64,000 bases of DNA from NCBI RefSeq assembly GCF_000381925.1, contig NZ_KB907307.1, positions 3,844,001 through 3,908,000 of the forward strand, read 5' to 3'. A model generated the notes under the pieces. It was given only the letters and a program-made list of their open reading frames with translations, did not search any database and was not told where the DNA came from. This DNA is from Nocardia sp. BMG111209 (GTDB lineage: Bacteria; Actinomycetota; Actinomycetes; Mycobacteriales; Mycobacteriaceae). Shown in pieces: positions 29,559-37,787 of this stretch; position 1 is the first letter of the stretch; each line of letters starts with the position of its first letter. Both the position numbers and the translations under genes were made by a program.

Positions 29559-30380
29559 ATGGGGGTGGTGGCCATCGATCCGCTGCTGACGAACCGGCAG
29601 AACTGGGATGCTCGCGCCCCCATTCACGCCGCCAGCCGCTTCTACCTCGACCCCGAACCCGGCTACTGGTTCGCGCCCTTCGAGTGGGAGGCGCTCGGCG
29701 ACCTCCGCGACCGCGATGTACTGCACCTGCAATGCCATCTGGGTACGGAGACGGTCGAATTCGCGCGGCGCGGCGCTCGCGCGGTGGGCCTGGACTTCTC
29801 GCCGGAGTCGGTGCGGCATGCCCGCGAATTGTCCGGCGATACGGTCGAGTACGTCTGTGCGGATGTGTACGAGGCCCGGGAAGCGTTGGGCGCGAGGCGT
29901 TTCGACGTCGTCTACACCGGCAAGGGCGCGCTCTGCTATCTGCCGGACCTGACCGCCTGGGCGCGGGTGGTGGCGGATCTGCTGCGGCCCGGCGGTCTGC
30001 TGTACATCGTCGAATTCCATCCGCTGCTGCACTCGCTCGGCCCCACCCCGCCCCCGGGCAGCGATCCCAGTGCGCTGGAATTGCGCGACGACTATCTCGA
30101 GGGCCGTGGTGCGCAGCTGCGCGACAGCGTCCACACCTACACCGACGGGCCCGATCTGACCTCGGCCACGACGGTCTACGAGTGGCGGCACGGACTGGGC
30201 GAGGTGGTCACCGCCCTGCTCGCCGCGGGCCTGCGCATCACCGGCCTGACCGAGACGGATCTGCTTCCCTGGCCGCGTTTTCCGCAGATGGTGCGTACCG
30301 CCGGCGGCTGGTGGCGGTTGCCGACCGCCGACCCGATCCTCCCCCTGCTGTACGGTCTGGCGGCCACCGCACCCGCCTGA
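29559..30380 (+). CDS. SAM-dependent class I methyltransferase, 273 aa
   Basis: The Rossmann-fold SAM loop is VLHLQCHLGTETVEFARRG, followed by GLDFSPESVRHAREL and the later FDVVYTGKGALCYLPD and LLRPGGLLYIVEFHPLLH. This is the small-molecule methyltransferase type common in actinobacteria, substrate unknown. ATG 29559 gives the expected length; GTG 29568 is an alternative. It converges with the ACT-domain gene. Confidence 0.86.
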   Translation: MGVVAIDPLLTNRQNWDARAPIHAASRFYLDPEPGYWFAPFEWEALGDLRDRDVLHLQCHLGTETVEFARRGARAVGLDFSPESVRHARELSGDTVEYVCADVYEAREALGARRFDVVYTGKGALCYLPDLTAWARVVADLLRPGGLLYIVEFHPLLHSLGPTPPPGSDPSALELRDDYLEGRGAQLRDSVHTYTDGPDLTSATTVYEWRHGLGEVVTALLAAGLRITGLTETDLLPWPRFPQMVRTAGGWWRLPTADPILPLLYGLAATAPA

Positions 30381-30396
30381 AATCTCCGGGACGCAA

Positions 30397-30452
30397 CGAC
30401 TTCCGCGCTCAGCCGAAGTCCCTCGGGCGCACCGACTTCCGCGCTCAGCCGA
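30397..30452 (+). repeat. Two copies of a 20-bp direct repeat
   Basis: CGACTTCCGCGCTCAGCCGA occurs at 30397-30416 and 30433-30452, a 36-bp period. The second copy includes the stop codon of the ACT-domain gene on the other strand. Confidence 0.7.
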
Positions 30453-30807
30453 TCCGGTGCCCGGCCGCGCGCAGGACGTCGGCCGCCTCGTCGCGGCGGT
30501 GATCGGGCACCAGCACCAGATCGGCGTGATAGGTGGAGGCGACGAAGACCGGGATGCTCGCCTCGGCCAGCGGCGCCACCAGCGCGGCCAGCGCGCCGGG
30601 ATGATCGTGGCCGCGCGCGTTGTCGCCACCGTAGAAGCCGATCCAGCGTTCCCCGTCACCCCACGGCGGCGCCTCGCGCACCACGGTGAGGCCCTCCGGC
30701 GCCCGGACCAGCGCGACCCACTCGTCGTCCTCGGGGAAGGTCGCGGTGGGCAGGTGCTCGACGGCGAACGAGGAGGGCACCACCTGCAGGCGCTGGGTCA
30801 CGGTCAT
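30445..30807 (-). CDS. ACT-domain protein, 120 aa
   Basis: A short stand-alone ACT-fold protein: LQVVPSSFAVEHLPTATF at the start, EWVALVRAPEGLTVVREAPP in the first ACT half and ASIPVFVASTYHADLVLVPDHRRDEAADVLRAAGH in the second. Such proteins usually bind an amino acid or similar effector. ATG 30807 overlaps the acyltransferase stop by 4 bases (ATGA), so translation is coupled. It is the last gene of the minus-strand lipoprotein/SGNH/acyltransferase operon. What it senses for an envelope operon is unclear. Confidence 0.8.
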   Translation of the reverse strand: MTVTQRLQVVPSSFAVEHLPTATFPEDDEWVALVRAPEGLTVVREAPPWGDGERWIGFYGGDNARGHDHPGALAALVAPLAEASIPVFVASTYHADLVLVPDHRRDEAADVLRAAGHRIG

Positions 30808-32231
30808 GGCGTCATCGTAGGCGGGGCCTTCGCCCGCGGGGCCGAGCGCCCGGCGAACCGGTTCATGATCGGCAGGTCGACCCAGTGATAGAGCGCCGCG
30901 GCGGCCGCGGTCGCCAGGACGAGGACGAGCAGCGCGAATCCGGCCCAGCCGAGAATCCCGAACTGCCTGCCGCCGATGAGGAATCGGGTGACGAGCACCA
31001 TCACGGGAAACTGGATCAGGTAGAACGCGTAGGAGATGTTGCCGAACCACACCATTCGCGGATGCGCGTTCCACCCGCGGATGCCCTGCAGGTCGCGGGC
31101 CGCCATGGTGGCGACCACGGCCGCCGTCGGGGCGATCAGCAGCGCGGACATCTTGAAGTCGATCGGCACCACCCAGGTCGCCGCGTAGGCGACCACCAGC
31201 GCCAGCAGCGGCGGCGCGAGACGGGTACTGCGCCAACGTCCTTCGAGCACCATGCGCGCGGTCAGCACCCCCAGGTAGAACTCCGGCAGCCGCGCCGGCG
31301 GGAAGGTGTAGCCGAGCCAATACGACTGCGCCACCGGGATATCCGGTTGCGCGAACCACGCCTGCGAGGCGTGCAGCTCGAAATGCGGTGAGCTGTCACC
31401 GGGTACCAGCCGGGGTGCGAACGCGTTCGCGATCCCCTTCGGCCCCGGCACCCACAGATAGAACGCGGCGTGCAATGCCAGCACCGCCACCACCAGCAGC
31501 ACGGCCGCGAGCAGCAGCCGCCGCGTCGGAATCCGCCGCACTACCGGCAGCAACAACGGAAAGCTCAGGTAGAACAGCATTTCCGAGGCCAGCGACCACG
31601 ACGGCACGTTGAGCCCGCCGACGGTACTCCACTTCGGCACCCAGGCGTGCACGAGCAGCACATTCGGCAGCCACACCACGAGCCGGTGCAACGGCACCCC
31701 GGCCACCAGCACGAATGCCGCGGCCGCGACCAGATGGGTCGGATAGATCTTGAGCACCCGCCGCCGATAGAACAGCGGCACCGGCATCCCCGGCCGGAAC
31801 GACCAGTAGATGATGAAGCCCGACAACACGAAGAAGAAGGTGACCCCCGCGGCCCCGAGCTGCATCGGCATCCACTGATGGATGTGCCGGAACAGCTCGG
31901 ACTTCTGGAACGGGTACACCGGCAGGAACACCAGGGCATGCAGAACGAAGACCGCGAACGCGGCCCACCACCGCGCACCGGTCAACGACGGCAACTCCGG
32001 CCGCCGCTCTCCCCCACCGGCACTCGCCCCCGCGCCTCCGTCGGCCACCACCGGCCGGACCTCGGCCACCGCCGTTCCGGCACCGGCCGTTTCCGGCCCA
32101 ACGTCGGTCACGACTGCCCCGGCCCCGGTCACCACCGGTGGAGCATCGGTCACCATGGGCACGGCATCGACCGCCGCCGCCGCGGCACCGCTCACCACCG
32201 GTGCGGGCAGGATCTCAGGGGGCCGGGTCAT
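30804..32231 (-). CDS. Membrane acyltransferase (acyltransferase-3 family), 475 aa
   Basis: Residues 1-80 are an unusual Ala/Val/Pro/Thr-rich low-complexity tail (repeats like VVTDAPPVVTGAG). The membrane domain follows with the conserved Arg-His pair (RWWAAFAVFVLHALVF), FFFVLSGFIIYWSF, and about ten hydrophobic helices ending near FALLVLVLATAAAAALYHWVDLPI. The family transfers acyl groups across or at the membrane onto sugars or lipids. It overlaps by 4 bases both the SGNH hydrolase gene upstream and the ACT gene downstream. I infer a split acyltransferase/SGNH pair for O-acylation of an envelope glycan. Confidence 0.88.
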   Translation of the reverse strand: MTRPPEILPAPVVSGAAAAAVDAVPMVTDAPPVVTGAGAVVTDVGPETAGAGTAVAEVRPVVADGGAGASAGGGERRPELPSLTGARWWAAFAVFVLHALVFLPVYPFQKSELFRHIHQWMPMQLGAAGVTFFFVLSGFIIYWSFRPGMPVPLFYRRRVLKIYPTHLVAAAAFVLVAGVPLHRLVVWLPNVLLVHAWVPKWSTVGGLNVPSWSLASEMLFYLSFPLLLPVVRRIPTRRLLLAAVLLVVAVLALHAAFYLWVPGPKGIANAFAPRLVPGDSSPHFELHASQAWFAQPDIPVAQSYWLGYTFPPARLPEFYLGVLTARMVLEGRWRSTRLAPPLLALVVAYAATWVVPIDFKMSALLIAPTAAVVATMAARDLQGIRGWNAHPRMVWFGNISYAFYLIQFPVMVLVTRFLIGGRQFGILGWAGFALLVLVLATAAAAALYHWVDLPIMNRFAGRSAPRAKAPPTMTP

Positions 32232-33166
32232 CGAAGGTACCTGTCGTACAACGCGTTCGCGACGACGGCGTCACCGTGCGTGGACGGATGGAACGGCAGC
32301 CCCGCGACGTCGGTGCGCGGATCGAACACCCCGTTGAGCCACGGGTCGGCGGAGCACAGCCCGTGGCCGGTGGTCAGCGCGCGGGCGTCGAAGAAGTCCA
32401 GCCCGAGGGACTGCGCGGCGTCGCGCTGGGCCTGATCGATGCGGTCGAAGTACACGACGACGGCCCGCCCGCGCGGCTGGATGAACGGCGCCACACCGAG
32501 AATGCTCAGGCAGACGGTGCTCTGCCCGGGCGGCAGGATCTCCGGATACCCGACGACCACGATGTGCGCGGCCGGCGCGTAGTACCGGATGTAGGTCACC
32601 GCGGCGCGGACCCGGTCGGCGTACGCGGCGCCGGTCACCCCGCGCACGTCCGGAATCCGGCCCTGCTCCACCGCATCCAGATCACAGCCGCGGATCAGGT
32701 CGAAGACGCACTGCTGCAATCCGTACCAGAGCGTCTGATCGGTGTCACCCCAGTGGTCGTCGAGACCCAGTTGCAGCGTCACCAGTTTCGTCGCCGGGCC
32801 GAAGGCGCCGGCGTGGTCGGCCTGCAGCACCTCCATGGCGAGGGTGAATCCCGGTCCGCTGTCGATGGACGCCCCCGAACAGGACGGATTCGCCATCTGA
32901 TCGGAACCCTGCGGTCCCATCAGCCGGCCCAGCTGTGCGGGCCACGAATTGTTCCCGCGCACACAGACATTGCCCGCGGACTGCGGGTCCCATCCGTTGG
33001 CGGTGTACGAATCCCCCAGGACGACAACCTGTTTGCCCTCCGGTACGGGATCCGCGTGCGCCGCGGTGACACCCACCGCGGAGGCGGCGACCGCGAGGGC
33101 CGCCGCGCACACACCGCGCAATCCCCTCCCGACGCCGGTGACTGCCGATCGCATGCCGACTCCCAT
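32228..33166 (-). CDS. Secreted SGNH/GDSL-family hydrolase, 312 aa
   Basis: A Sec signal peptide (basic start, hydrophobic core AAALAVAASAVGV, cleavage after AHA) precedes block I VVVLGDSYTANG with the catalytic Ser. The C-terminal block has GLPFHPSTHGD with the catalytic His. Six Cys in the mature part could form disulfides, as in other exported actinobacterial SGNH lipases. The block III motif reads LQLGLDDHWG instead of the usual GGND, which is odd. ATG 33166 is 5 bases after the lipoprotein stop; ATG 33154 with GGGAG upstream is an alternative start. It overlaps the acyltransferase gene by 4 bases. Confidence 0.87.
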   Translation of the reverse strand: MGVGMRSAVTGVGRGLRGVCAAALAVAASAVGVTAAHADPVPEGKQVVVLGDSYTANGWDPQSAGNVCVRGNNSWPAQLGRLMGPQGSDQMANPSCSGASIDSGPGFTLAMEVLQADHAGAFGPATKLVTLQLGLDDHWGDTDQTLWYGLQQCVFDLIRGCDLDAVEQGRIPDVRGVTGAAYADRVRAAVTYIRYYAPAAHIVVVGYPEILPPGQSTVCLSILGVAPFIQPRGRAVVVYFDRIDQAQRDAAQSLGLDFFDARALTTGHGLCSADPWLNGVFDPRTDVAGLPFHPSTHGDAVVANALYDRYLR

Positions 33167-33171
33167 ATTCC

Positions 33172-33561
33172 TCAGTAGCCCGCGCGCGGCTCGAAGCCGG
33201 GTGCGTCCAGCGTCGGCGGCGCAGGTTTCGGCTGCGGAGCCGGTTGCGGCGCGGGCTTCGGCGCGACCGGTTGCGGCGCGGGCGCCTCGGTCGTCGTGGG
33301 CGCCGGTGCGGGCTCCGTGGTGGTGGGCGCCGGTCCCGGCTCATCCACGGGCACCGGGGCCGGGGCGGCGGGGGCCGGGGCGACGGCACTGCTCACCACC
33401 GCCGGCACCGCGGCCGCCGGCGCGGGCACCGCGCTGCTGCCACCGCCCTGCGATCGCTCGGTGGCGGCACCGCCACACGCCGCCACACCCAGCAGGCACA
33501 CCCCGACGACCAGCACACTCGCTGACCGGACGAGGAGGACACCCGAAGTACGAATCTTCAT
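33172..33561 (-). CDS. Pro/Ala/Thr-rich lipoprotein, 129 aa
   Basis: The signal peptide ends in the lipobox LGVAAC, so the mature chain is a lipid-anchored, largely unstructured Pro-Ala-Val-Thr repeat (for example APTTTEPAPAPTTTEAPAP and PKPAPQPAPQPKPAPP). Such segments typically span or bind the cell wall. ATG 33561 follows GAGGG. First gene of the four-gene minus-strand operon; it probably anchors or positions the partner SGNH hydrolase, but no direct evidence exists. Confidence 0.8.
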   Translation of the reverse strand: MKIRTSGVLLVRSASVLVVGVCLLGVAACGGAATERSQGGGSSAVPAPAAAVPAVVSSAVAPAPAAPAPVPVDEPGPAPTTTEPAPAPTTTEAPAPQPVAPKPAPQPAPQPKPAPPTLDAPGFEPRAGY

Positions 33562-33655
33562 CGGACCCTCGAATCACGAACTGAAAAGCCCTATGTTCAC
33601 TTCATCGCAGCATACAAGTCGCTCCGGCCCGTTGATCCGATTCGCCCGAATTCGA

Positions 33656-34909
33656 TCACGCTTCTGGCAATGTCACCGCCACAATGCCCAAATCTTTGTC
33701 ACCCCGCCCGGACAGGCCGAGCAGCACGAGCGAGTCCGCCGGCAACTCGCCGCGCTCGGCGGATTCCAGGAGATGGCCGATGGCATGGGCGGATTCGAGC
33801 GCCGGAACGATGCCCTCACCGCGCGCGAACGCCTGGAATCCGCGCAGCGCGGTGGCATCGGTGACGGCGTGGTACCGGACCCGGCCCCGATCCCGCAGAT
33901 AGCCGTGCTCCGGCCCGACCGCCGGATAGTCCAGTCCCGCCGCGATACTGTGCGTGCGCGACACCTGCCCGTCGGCATCCTGCAACAGGTAGCTGAACGT
34001 GCCGTCGAGTTCACCGGGTATCCCGGCGGTGATCGCCGCGGCGTGCTGCCCGCTCTCGATCCCCCGCCCCGCCGCCTCGACCCCGATCAGCGCGACATCG
34101 GGCTCGTCGAGAAAGGCATGGAACAGCCCCAGCGCATTGCTGCCGCCACCCACGCACGCCACCACCCGATCCGGCAGACGCCCCGTGGCCGCCAGCAACT
34201 GCCGCCGGGACTCCCGTCCGATCACGGTCTGGAAATCGCGCACCATGGCCGGATACGGCGCCGGCCCGGTCACCGTGCCGAACAACAGGAAGGAACTGCC
34301 GGTCGAGGACACCCAGTCCCGAACCGCTTCGCTCACAGCCGCTTTCACCTTGCGACCACCCGCGTCGACCCGGCGGACCTCGGCGCCGAGCACCCGCATG
34401 TGCGCGACGTTCGCCTCCTGGCGGGCCATGTCGTGCGCTCCCATGTAGACCACGCAGTCCAGCCCGAGCATCGCGCAGACCGACGCCACCGCCACCCCGT
34501 GCTGACCGGCGCCGGTCTCGGCGATCACCCGGGTCTTGCCCATCCGCGCGGCGAGCAGCCCCTGTCCCAGCGCATTGTTGATCTTGTAAGCCCCGGTGTG
34601 CGCCATATCCTCGCGCTTCACGTACACCCGTACCCCCGGCACCCCGAGCAGTCGCTCGAACCCCGGCACCCGGTGCAGCCGGGTCGGCCGGCCCGCCCGC
34701 TCGCGCAGCAGCGTCTCGAGCTCGATCCCGAAGGCTGGGTCGGCGCGCGCCAGCCGATAGGCCTCCGCCAACTCGGTCAGCGCCGCCATCAGCGCCTCGG
34801 GCGCGTATCGCCCGCCGTACGCGCCGAATCGGCCCGCCGCGTCCGGTAGTTCCGCCGCCGGCTCCCGGTAGGTACTGGTCGATCGACCAGTTTCGACACG
34901 CGAAGACAT
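33656..34909 (-). CDS. Tryptophan synthase beta-like PLP enzyme, stand-alone, 417 aa
   Basis: Clear TrpB fold: FGAYGGRYAPEALM near the start, ETGAGQHGVA with the catalytic Glu, the PLP-phosphate loop CVGGGSNALG, GLDYPAVGPEHGYL and GRGDKDL near the end. The PLP-lysine motif is EDMAHTGAYKINN, where ordinary TrpB has His rather than Tyr before the Lys. No trpA or other trp gene is nearby. I therefore infer a TrpB paralogue that may use another indole or amino-acid substrate. ATG 34909 follows GGAAGAG. A 16-bp palindrome (34875-34890) lies inside the first codons. Confidence 0.82.
   Translation of the reverse strand: MSSRVETGRSTSTYREPAAELPDAAGRFGAYGGRYAPEALMAALTELAEAYRLARADPAFGIELETLLRERAGRPTRLHRVPGFERLLGVPGVRVYVKREDMAHTGAYKINNALGQGLLAARMGKTRVIAETGAGQHGVAVASVCAMLGLDCVVYMGAHDMARQEANVAHMRVLGAEVRRVDAGGRKVKAAVSEAVRDWVSSTGSSFLLFGTVTGPAPYPAMVRDFQTVIGRESRRQLLAATGRLPDRVVACVGGGSNALGLFHAFLDEPDVALIGVEAAGRGIESGQHAAAITAGIPGELDGTFSYLLQDADGQVSRTHSIAAGLDYPAVGPEHGYLRDRGRVRYHAVTDATALRGFQAFARGEGIVPALESAHAIGHLLESAERGELPADSLVLLGLSGRGDKDLGIVAVTLPEA
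34875..34890. promoter_or_regulatory. 16-bp perfect palindrome at the 5' end of the trpB-like gene
   Basis: CTGGTCGATCGACCAG spans roughly codons 7 to 12 of the trpB-like gene. Its symmetry suits a dimeric repressor or a translational hairpin; it could also be chance within coding sequence. Confidence 0.35.
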
Positions 34910-35162
34910 CACACTCTTCCGATCCGCTGATCCGAGCCATCCGACCGACCATTCGGTCCGACCCTAGTTCCGGCCGGGATTCCGCCTCGGGGTTCGCTTC
35001 CCCGCACCGGGAAGGCGCGAACCGCTCCCGCCCGAATATCGATCCGGAACCGCATCCGGTGCGAACGGACCCGCCGGTCACCTCCCGGACTACGCTCGGA
35101 GCCGGTCCACCCGCGATCCATCCGAAGTCCCGACCGGTTCGAGCCGTACAGGAGACAGCGAC
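34910..35162. promoter_or_regulatory. Divergent intergenic region, trpB-like / alkyl sulfatase
   Basis: 253 bases between divergent start codons; it must hold both promoters. I cannot place -35/-10 boxes with confidence. A GGAG ribosome site precedes the sulfatase start. Confidence 0.4.
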
Positions 35163-37022
35163 ATGGACGACGAGCATCAGGCGCCCCCGTTCGCCGATAC
35201 CGCCGATTTCGCCGACGCCGACCGCGGCTTCGTGGCCGCGCTGGAACCGGGCGTGATCGAGGACGAGAACGGCAAGGTGGTGTGGGACGCCGATTCCTAC
35301 GCCTTCATCCGGGGCAGCTGCCCGAATTCGGTGCATCCCGCGCTGTGGCGGCAATCGCAGCTGGTGCTGCGGCAGGGCCTGTACGAGGTCGCGCCCGGCT
35401 TCTTCCAGATCCGCGGCCTGGACCTGTCGAATATGACGCTCGTCGAGGGCGACACCGGCGTGATCGTCATCGACCCGCTGATCTCGGCCGAGACCGCGAA
35501 AGCGGGCCTGGACCTGTACCGCCGGCATCGCGGGGACCGCCCGGTCACCGGGCTGATCTACACCCACTCCCATGTCGACCACTTCGGCGGCGCGCTGGGT
35601 GTCGCCACCGCCGAGGACGCCGCGTCGGGCCGGGTCCCGGTGCTGGCCCCGGCCGGATTCGTGCGACATGCGGTGGCGGAGAACATCTTCGCGGGTACCG
35701 CGATGGCCCGCCGGTCGGCCTACATGTACGGCGCGGCCCTCCCCCGCGGGCCGCGCGGCCAGGTCGGCGCCGGACTGGGCATGACCACCTCCACCGGCAC
35801 GGTCACCCTGCTGCCGCCGACCCGGGACATCACCGCGACCGGCCAGCAGGAGGTGATCGACGGGGTACGGATCGACTTCCAGCTCACCCCGGGCACCGAG
35901 GCGCCGGCGGAGATGAACTTCCACTTCCCCGACCACCGGGTGCTCTGTACCGCGGAGAACGCCACCCACACCCTGCACAACATCCTCACCCTGCGCGGCG
36001 CGCTGGTCCGCGACGCGCACGTCTGGGCGCAGTACCTCAACGAGACGATCACGCTGTTCGCGCACCGGACCGACGTCGCCTTCGCCTCCCACCACTGGCC
36101 CACCTGGGGCACCGACAACGTCACCGAATGGCTGACCCTGCAGGCGGACACCTACGGCTACCTGCACGATCAGACCCTGCGGCTGATCAACCGGGGCCAC
36201 ACCGGCATCGAGATCGCCGAGACGATGCGGCTGCCACCCACCCTCGAGCGGAAGTGGTACAACCGCGGCTACTACGGCTCGATCAGCCACAATGTGAAGG
36301 CCGTCTACCAGCGCTACATGGGCTGGTTCGACGGCAATCCCGCTCACCTGTGGGAGCATCCGCCGGTGGCCTCGGCCGAACGGCACGTCGCGGCGATGGG
36401 CGGCGCGGACGCCACGATCGACCGGGCCCGCCGGGCCCACGCCGACGGCGATCACCGCTGGGCCGCGCAACTGCTGAACTACGTGATCTTCGCCGACCCG
36501 GGCAACGACGCGGCGAAAGCGTTGCAGGCCGAGGTTTTCGAGCAACTCGGCTACGGCGCGGAGAACGGGCCGTGGCGCAACTTCTACCTCACCGGCGCCT
36601 ACGAACTCCGGCACGGCGCGATCGGCACCCCCACCGGCACCTCCTCGGCGTCGATGGCGAGCGCGCTGTCCGTCGATCAGCTTCTCGACGCGGTCGCCTT
36701 CCGCATCGACGGCCCCGCGGCCTGGGATCTGCACCTGATCGCCGACTGGCACCTCACCGACGAAAACCGCACCTACCGAACCGAACTCCGCAACGGCGTG
36801 TTCGTCCACCACGTGCTGTCACCCGAGAACGCCGGTCCCGCACCGGATACCGCCTTCACCCTCGACCGGCCGGCCCTCGTCGCCGTGCTGGCGGGCGGGC
36901 AGGATCTCGCGGAAGCGGTGCGGGCGGGCACGATCCGGGTGTCCGGCGATCCGTCGAAACTGGCACAGCTGAAATCCGTGCTCGGCGAACCCGATCCGAA
37001 CTTCCCGATCGTCACGCCCTGA
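35163..37022 (+). CDS. Alkyl sulfatase, MBL-fold (SdsA1/BDS1 type), 619 aa
   Basis: An N-terminal metallo-beta-lactamase domain carries THSHVDHFGG and later the metal and substrate segments FAGTAMARRSAYMYG, EAPAEMNFHFP, ENATHTLHNIL and ASHHWPTWG. Then follow the helical dimerisation domain (MRLPPTLERKWYNRGYYGSISHNVKAVYQRYMGWFDG) and a C-terminal SCP2-like domain. This is the layout of SDS-hydrolysing alkyl sulfatases, releasing sulfate and an alcohol. No signal peptide is visible, unlike secreted SdsA1. ATG 35163 has AGGAG upstream. Divergent from the trpB-like gene. Confidence 0.92.
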   Translation: MDDEHQAPPFADTADFADADRGFVAALEPGVIEDENGKVVWDADSYAFIRGSCPNSVHPALWRQSQLVLRQGLYEVAPGFFQIRGLDLSNMTLVEGDTGVIVIDPLISAETAKAGLDLYRRHRGDRPVTGLIYTHSHVDHFGGALGVATAEDAASGRVPVLAPAGFVRHAVAENIFAGTAMARRSAYMYGAALPRGPRGQVGAGLGMTTSTGTVTLLPPTRDITATGQQEVIDGVRIDFQLTPGTEAPAEMNFHFPDHRVLCTAENATHTLHNILTLRGALVRDAHVWAQYLNETITLFAHRTDVAFASHHWPTWGTDNVTEWLTLQADTYGYLHDQTLRLINRGHTGIEIAETMRLPPTLERKWYNRGYYGSISHNVKAVYQRYMGWFDGNPAHLWEHPPVASAERHVAAMGGADATIDRARRAHADGDHRWAAQLLNYVIFADPGNDAAKALQAEVFEQLGYGAENGPWRNFYLTGAYELRHGAIGTPTGTSSASMASALSVDQLLDAVAFRIDGPAAWDLHLIADWHLTDENRTYRTELRNGVFVHHVLSPENAGPAPDTAFTLDRPALVAVLAGGQDLAEAVRAGTIRVSGDPSKLAQLKSVLGEPDPNFPIVTP

Positions 37023-37080
37023 GCGCGTACCGGTCGGCGCACCCGGCACATGCGCGAAAGTACCGACGGCCCGGTCGATC

Positions 37081-37330
37081 TCAGCCGACCTCGGGCCGGC
37101 CGGACAGCCCGAGGCACAGCTGCTCGACGTGGTAGTGGTAGAGGCTGTACACGATCGACCACCCGGTTCGGGTACCGGCGACCAAGCCGAGGTTGCGCAG
37201 CAGCCGCAACTGATGCGACACCGCCGACTGTGCCATGCCGATCGCCTCGGCCAGGTCGGTCACCGGCCGGGGGCGTGGCGTAGTTCGGTGAGCCGCGCCA
37301 CCCGCATCGGCTGACCCGATAACCGGTCGG
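37081..37330 (-). pseudogene. ArsR-family regulator remnant (frameshifted, N-terminus missing)
   Basis: On the minus strand one frame reads LSGQPMRVARLTELRHAP and the next frame continues VTDLAEAIGMAQSAVSHQLRLLRNLGLV, followed by GWSIVYSLYHYHVEQL. Together these are the winged helix-turn-helix of ArsR regulators. The frame changes at about 37265-37275, in a run of five C; adding one base would restore it. No start codon with a ribosome site or the usual N-terminal helix lies before LSGQP. I read it as a decayed gene; a sequencing error could explain the frameshift but not the missing start. Confidence 0.7.
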
Positions 37331-37369
37331 GGAAGCTCCCCGCGCACCGGGCCGCGGTCGCGCCTCGTA

Positions 37370-37650
37370 TGCTGGTCGGTGCAGCTGGTTCGCCCGTGGT
37401 GGAGCTGAGGAGCCCCGAACCCACCGCGCGGCGTCGAAGCTCCCGGCGGCGCATTCGTGCCGTTCGGGAGTGAGAGGGAACCCGGTGGGAATCCGGGACT
37501 GTCCCGCAGCGGTGAACGGGAACGACAGCCGTCATGAGCACTGGGCTCGTAGCCTGGGAAGCGACGGCCGGTAGGACCAGCCCCGGCCGGATGGGCCGGG
37601 GTCGACCCCTCGGGGCCGGCGCCCGTGAGTCCGAAGACCTGCCAGATTGC
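37370..37650 (+). ncRNA. Cobalamin riboswitch upstream of metE
   Basis: Contains the conserved cobalamin-riboswitch core: GAGAGGGAACCCGGTGGGAATCCGGGAC, CTGTCCCGCAGCGGTGA at about 37471-37515, and the closing segment GTGAGTCCGAAGACCTGCC at 37625-37643. It precedes the B12-independent methionine synthase, where such switches repress expression when cobalamin is plentiful. The outer limits are approximate. The 137 bases between it and the start codon would hold the expression platform. Confidence 0.9.
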
Positions 37651-37787
37651 GCCGGATACGCCGTATCCGGCGGTCGTCGCCCCGTGGACAGGGTGGTACG
37701 CCGAACGTCGCCGTGGCCGTGCCGCGGCCGTTGCAGTGTGCGCTCGATGGGTGGCGGTCTTTCCACTGCTGACGAGGGAGCACAACA

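Noticed and set aside
33172..33561. Pro-Ala-Thr repeats as a possible CRISPR or tandem DNA repeat array
   Set aside because: The repeats are short, imperfect and in frame within a lipoprotein gene; no CRISPR-like spacers or cas genes exist in the window.
34011..36812. 933-codon open frame on the minus strand
   Set aside because: It is antisense to the alkyl sulfatase and out of frame with the trpB-like gene; no recognisable domain.
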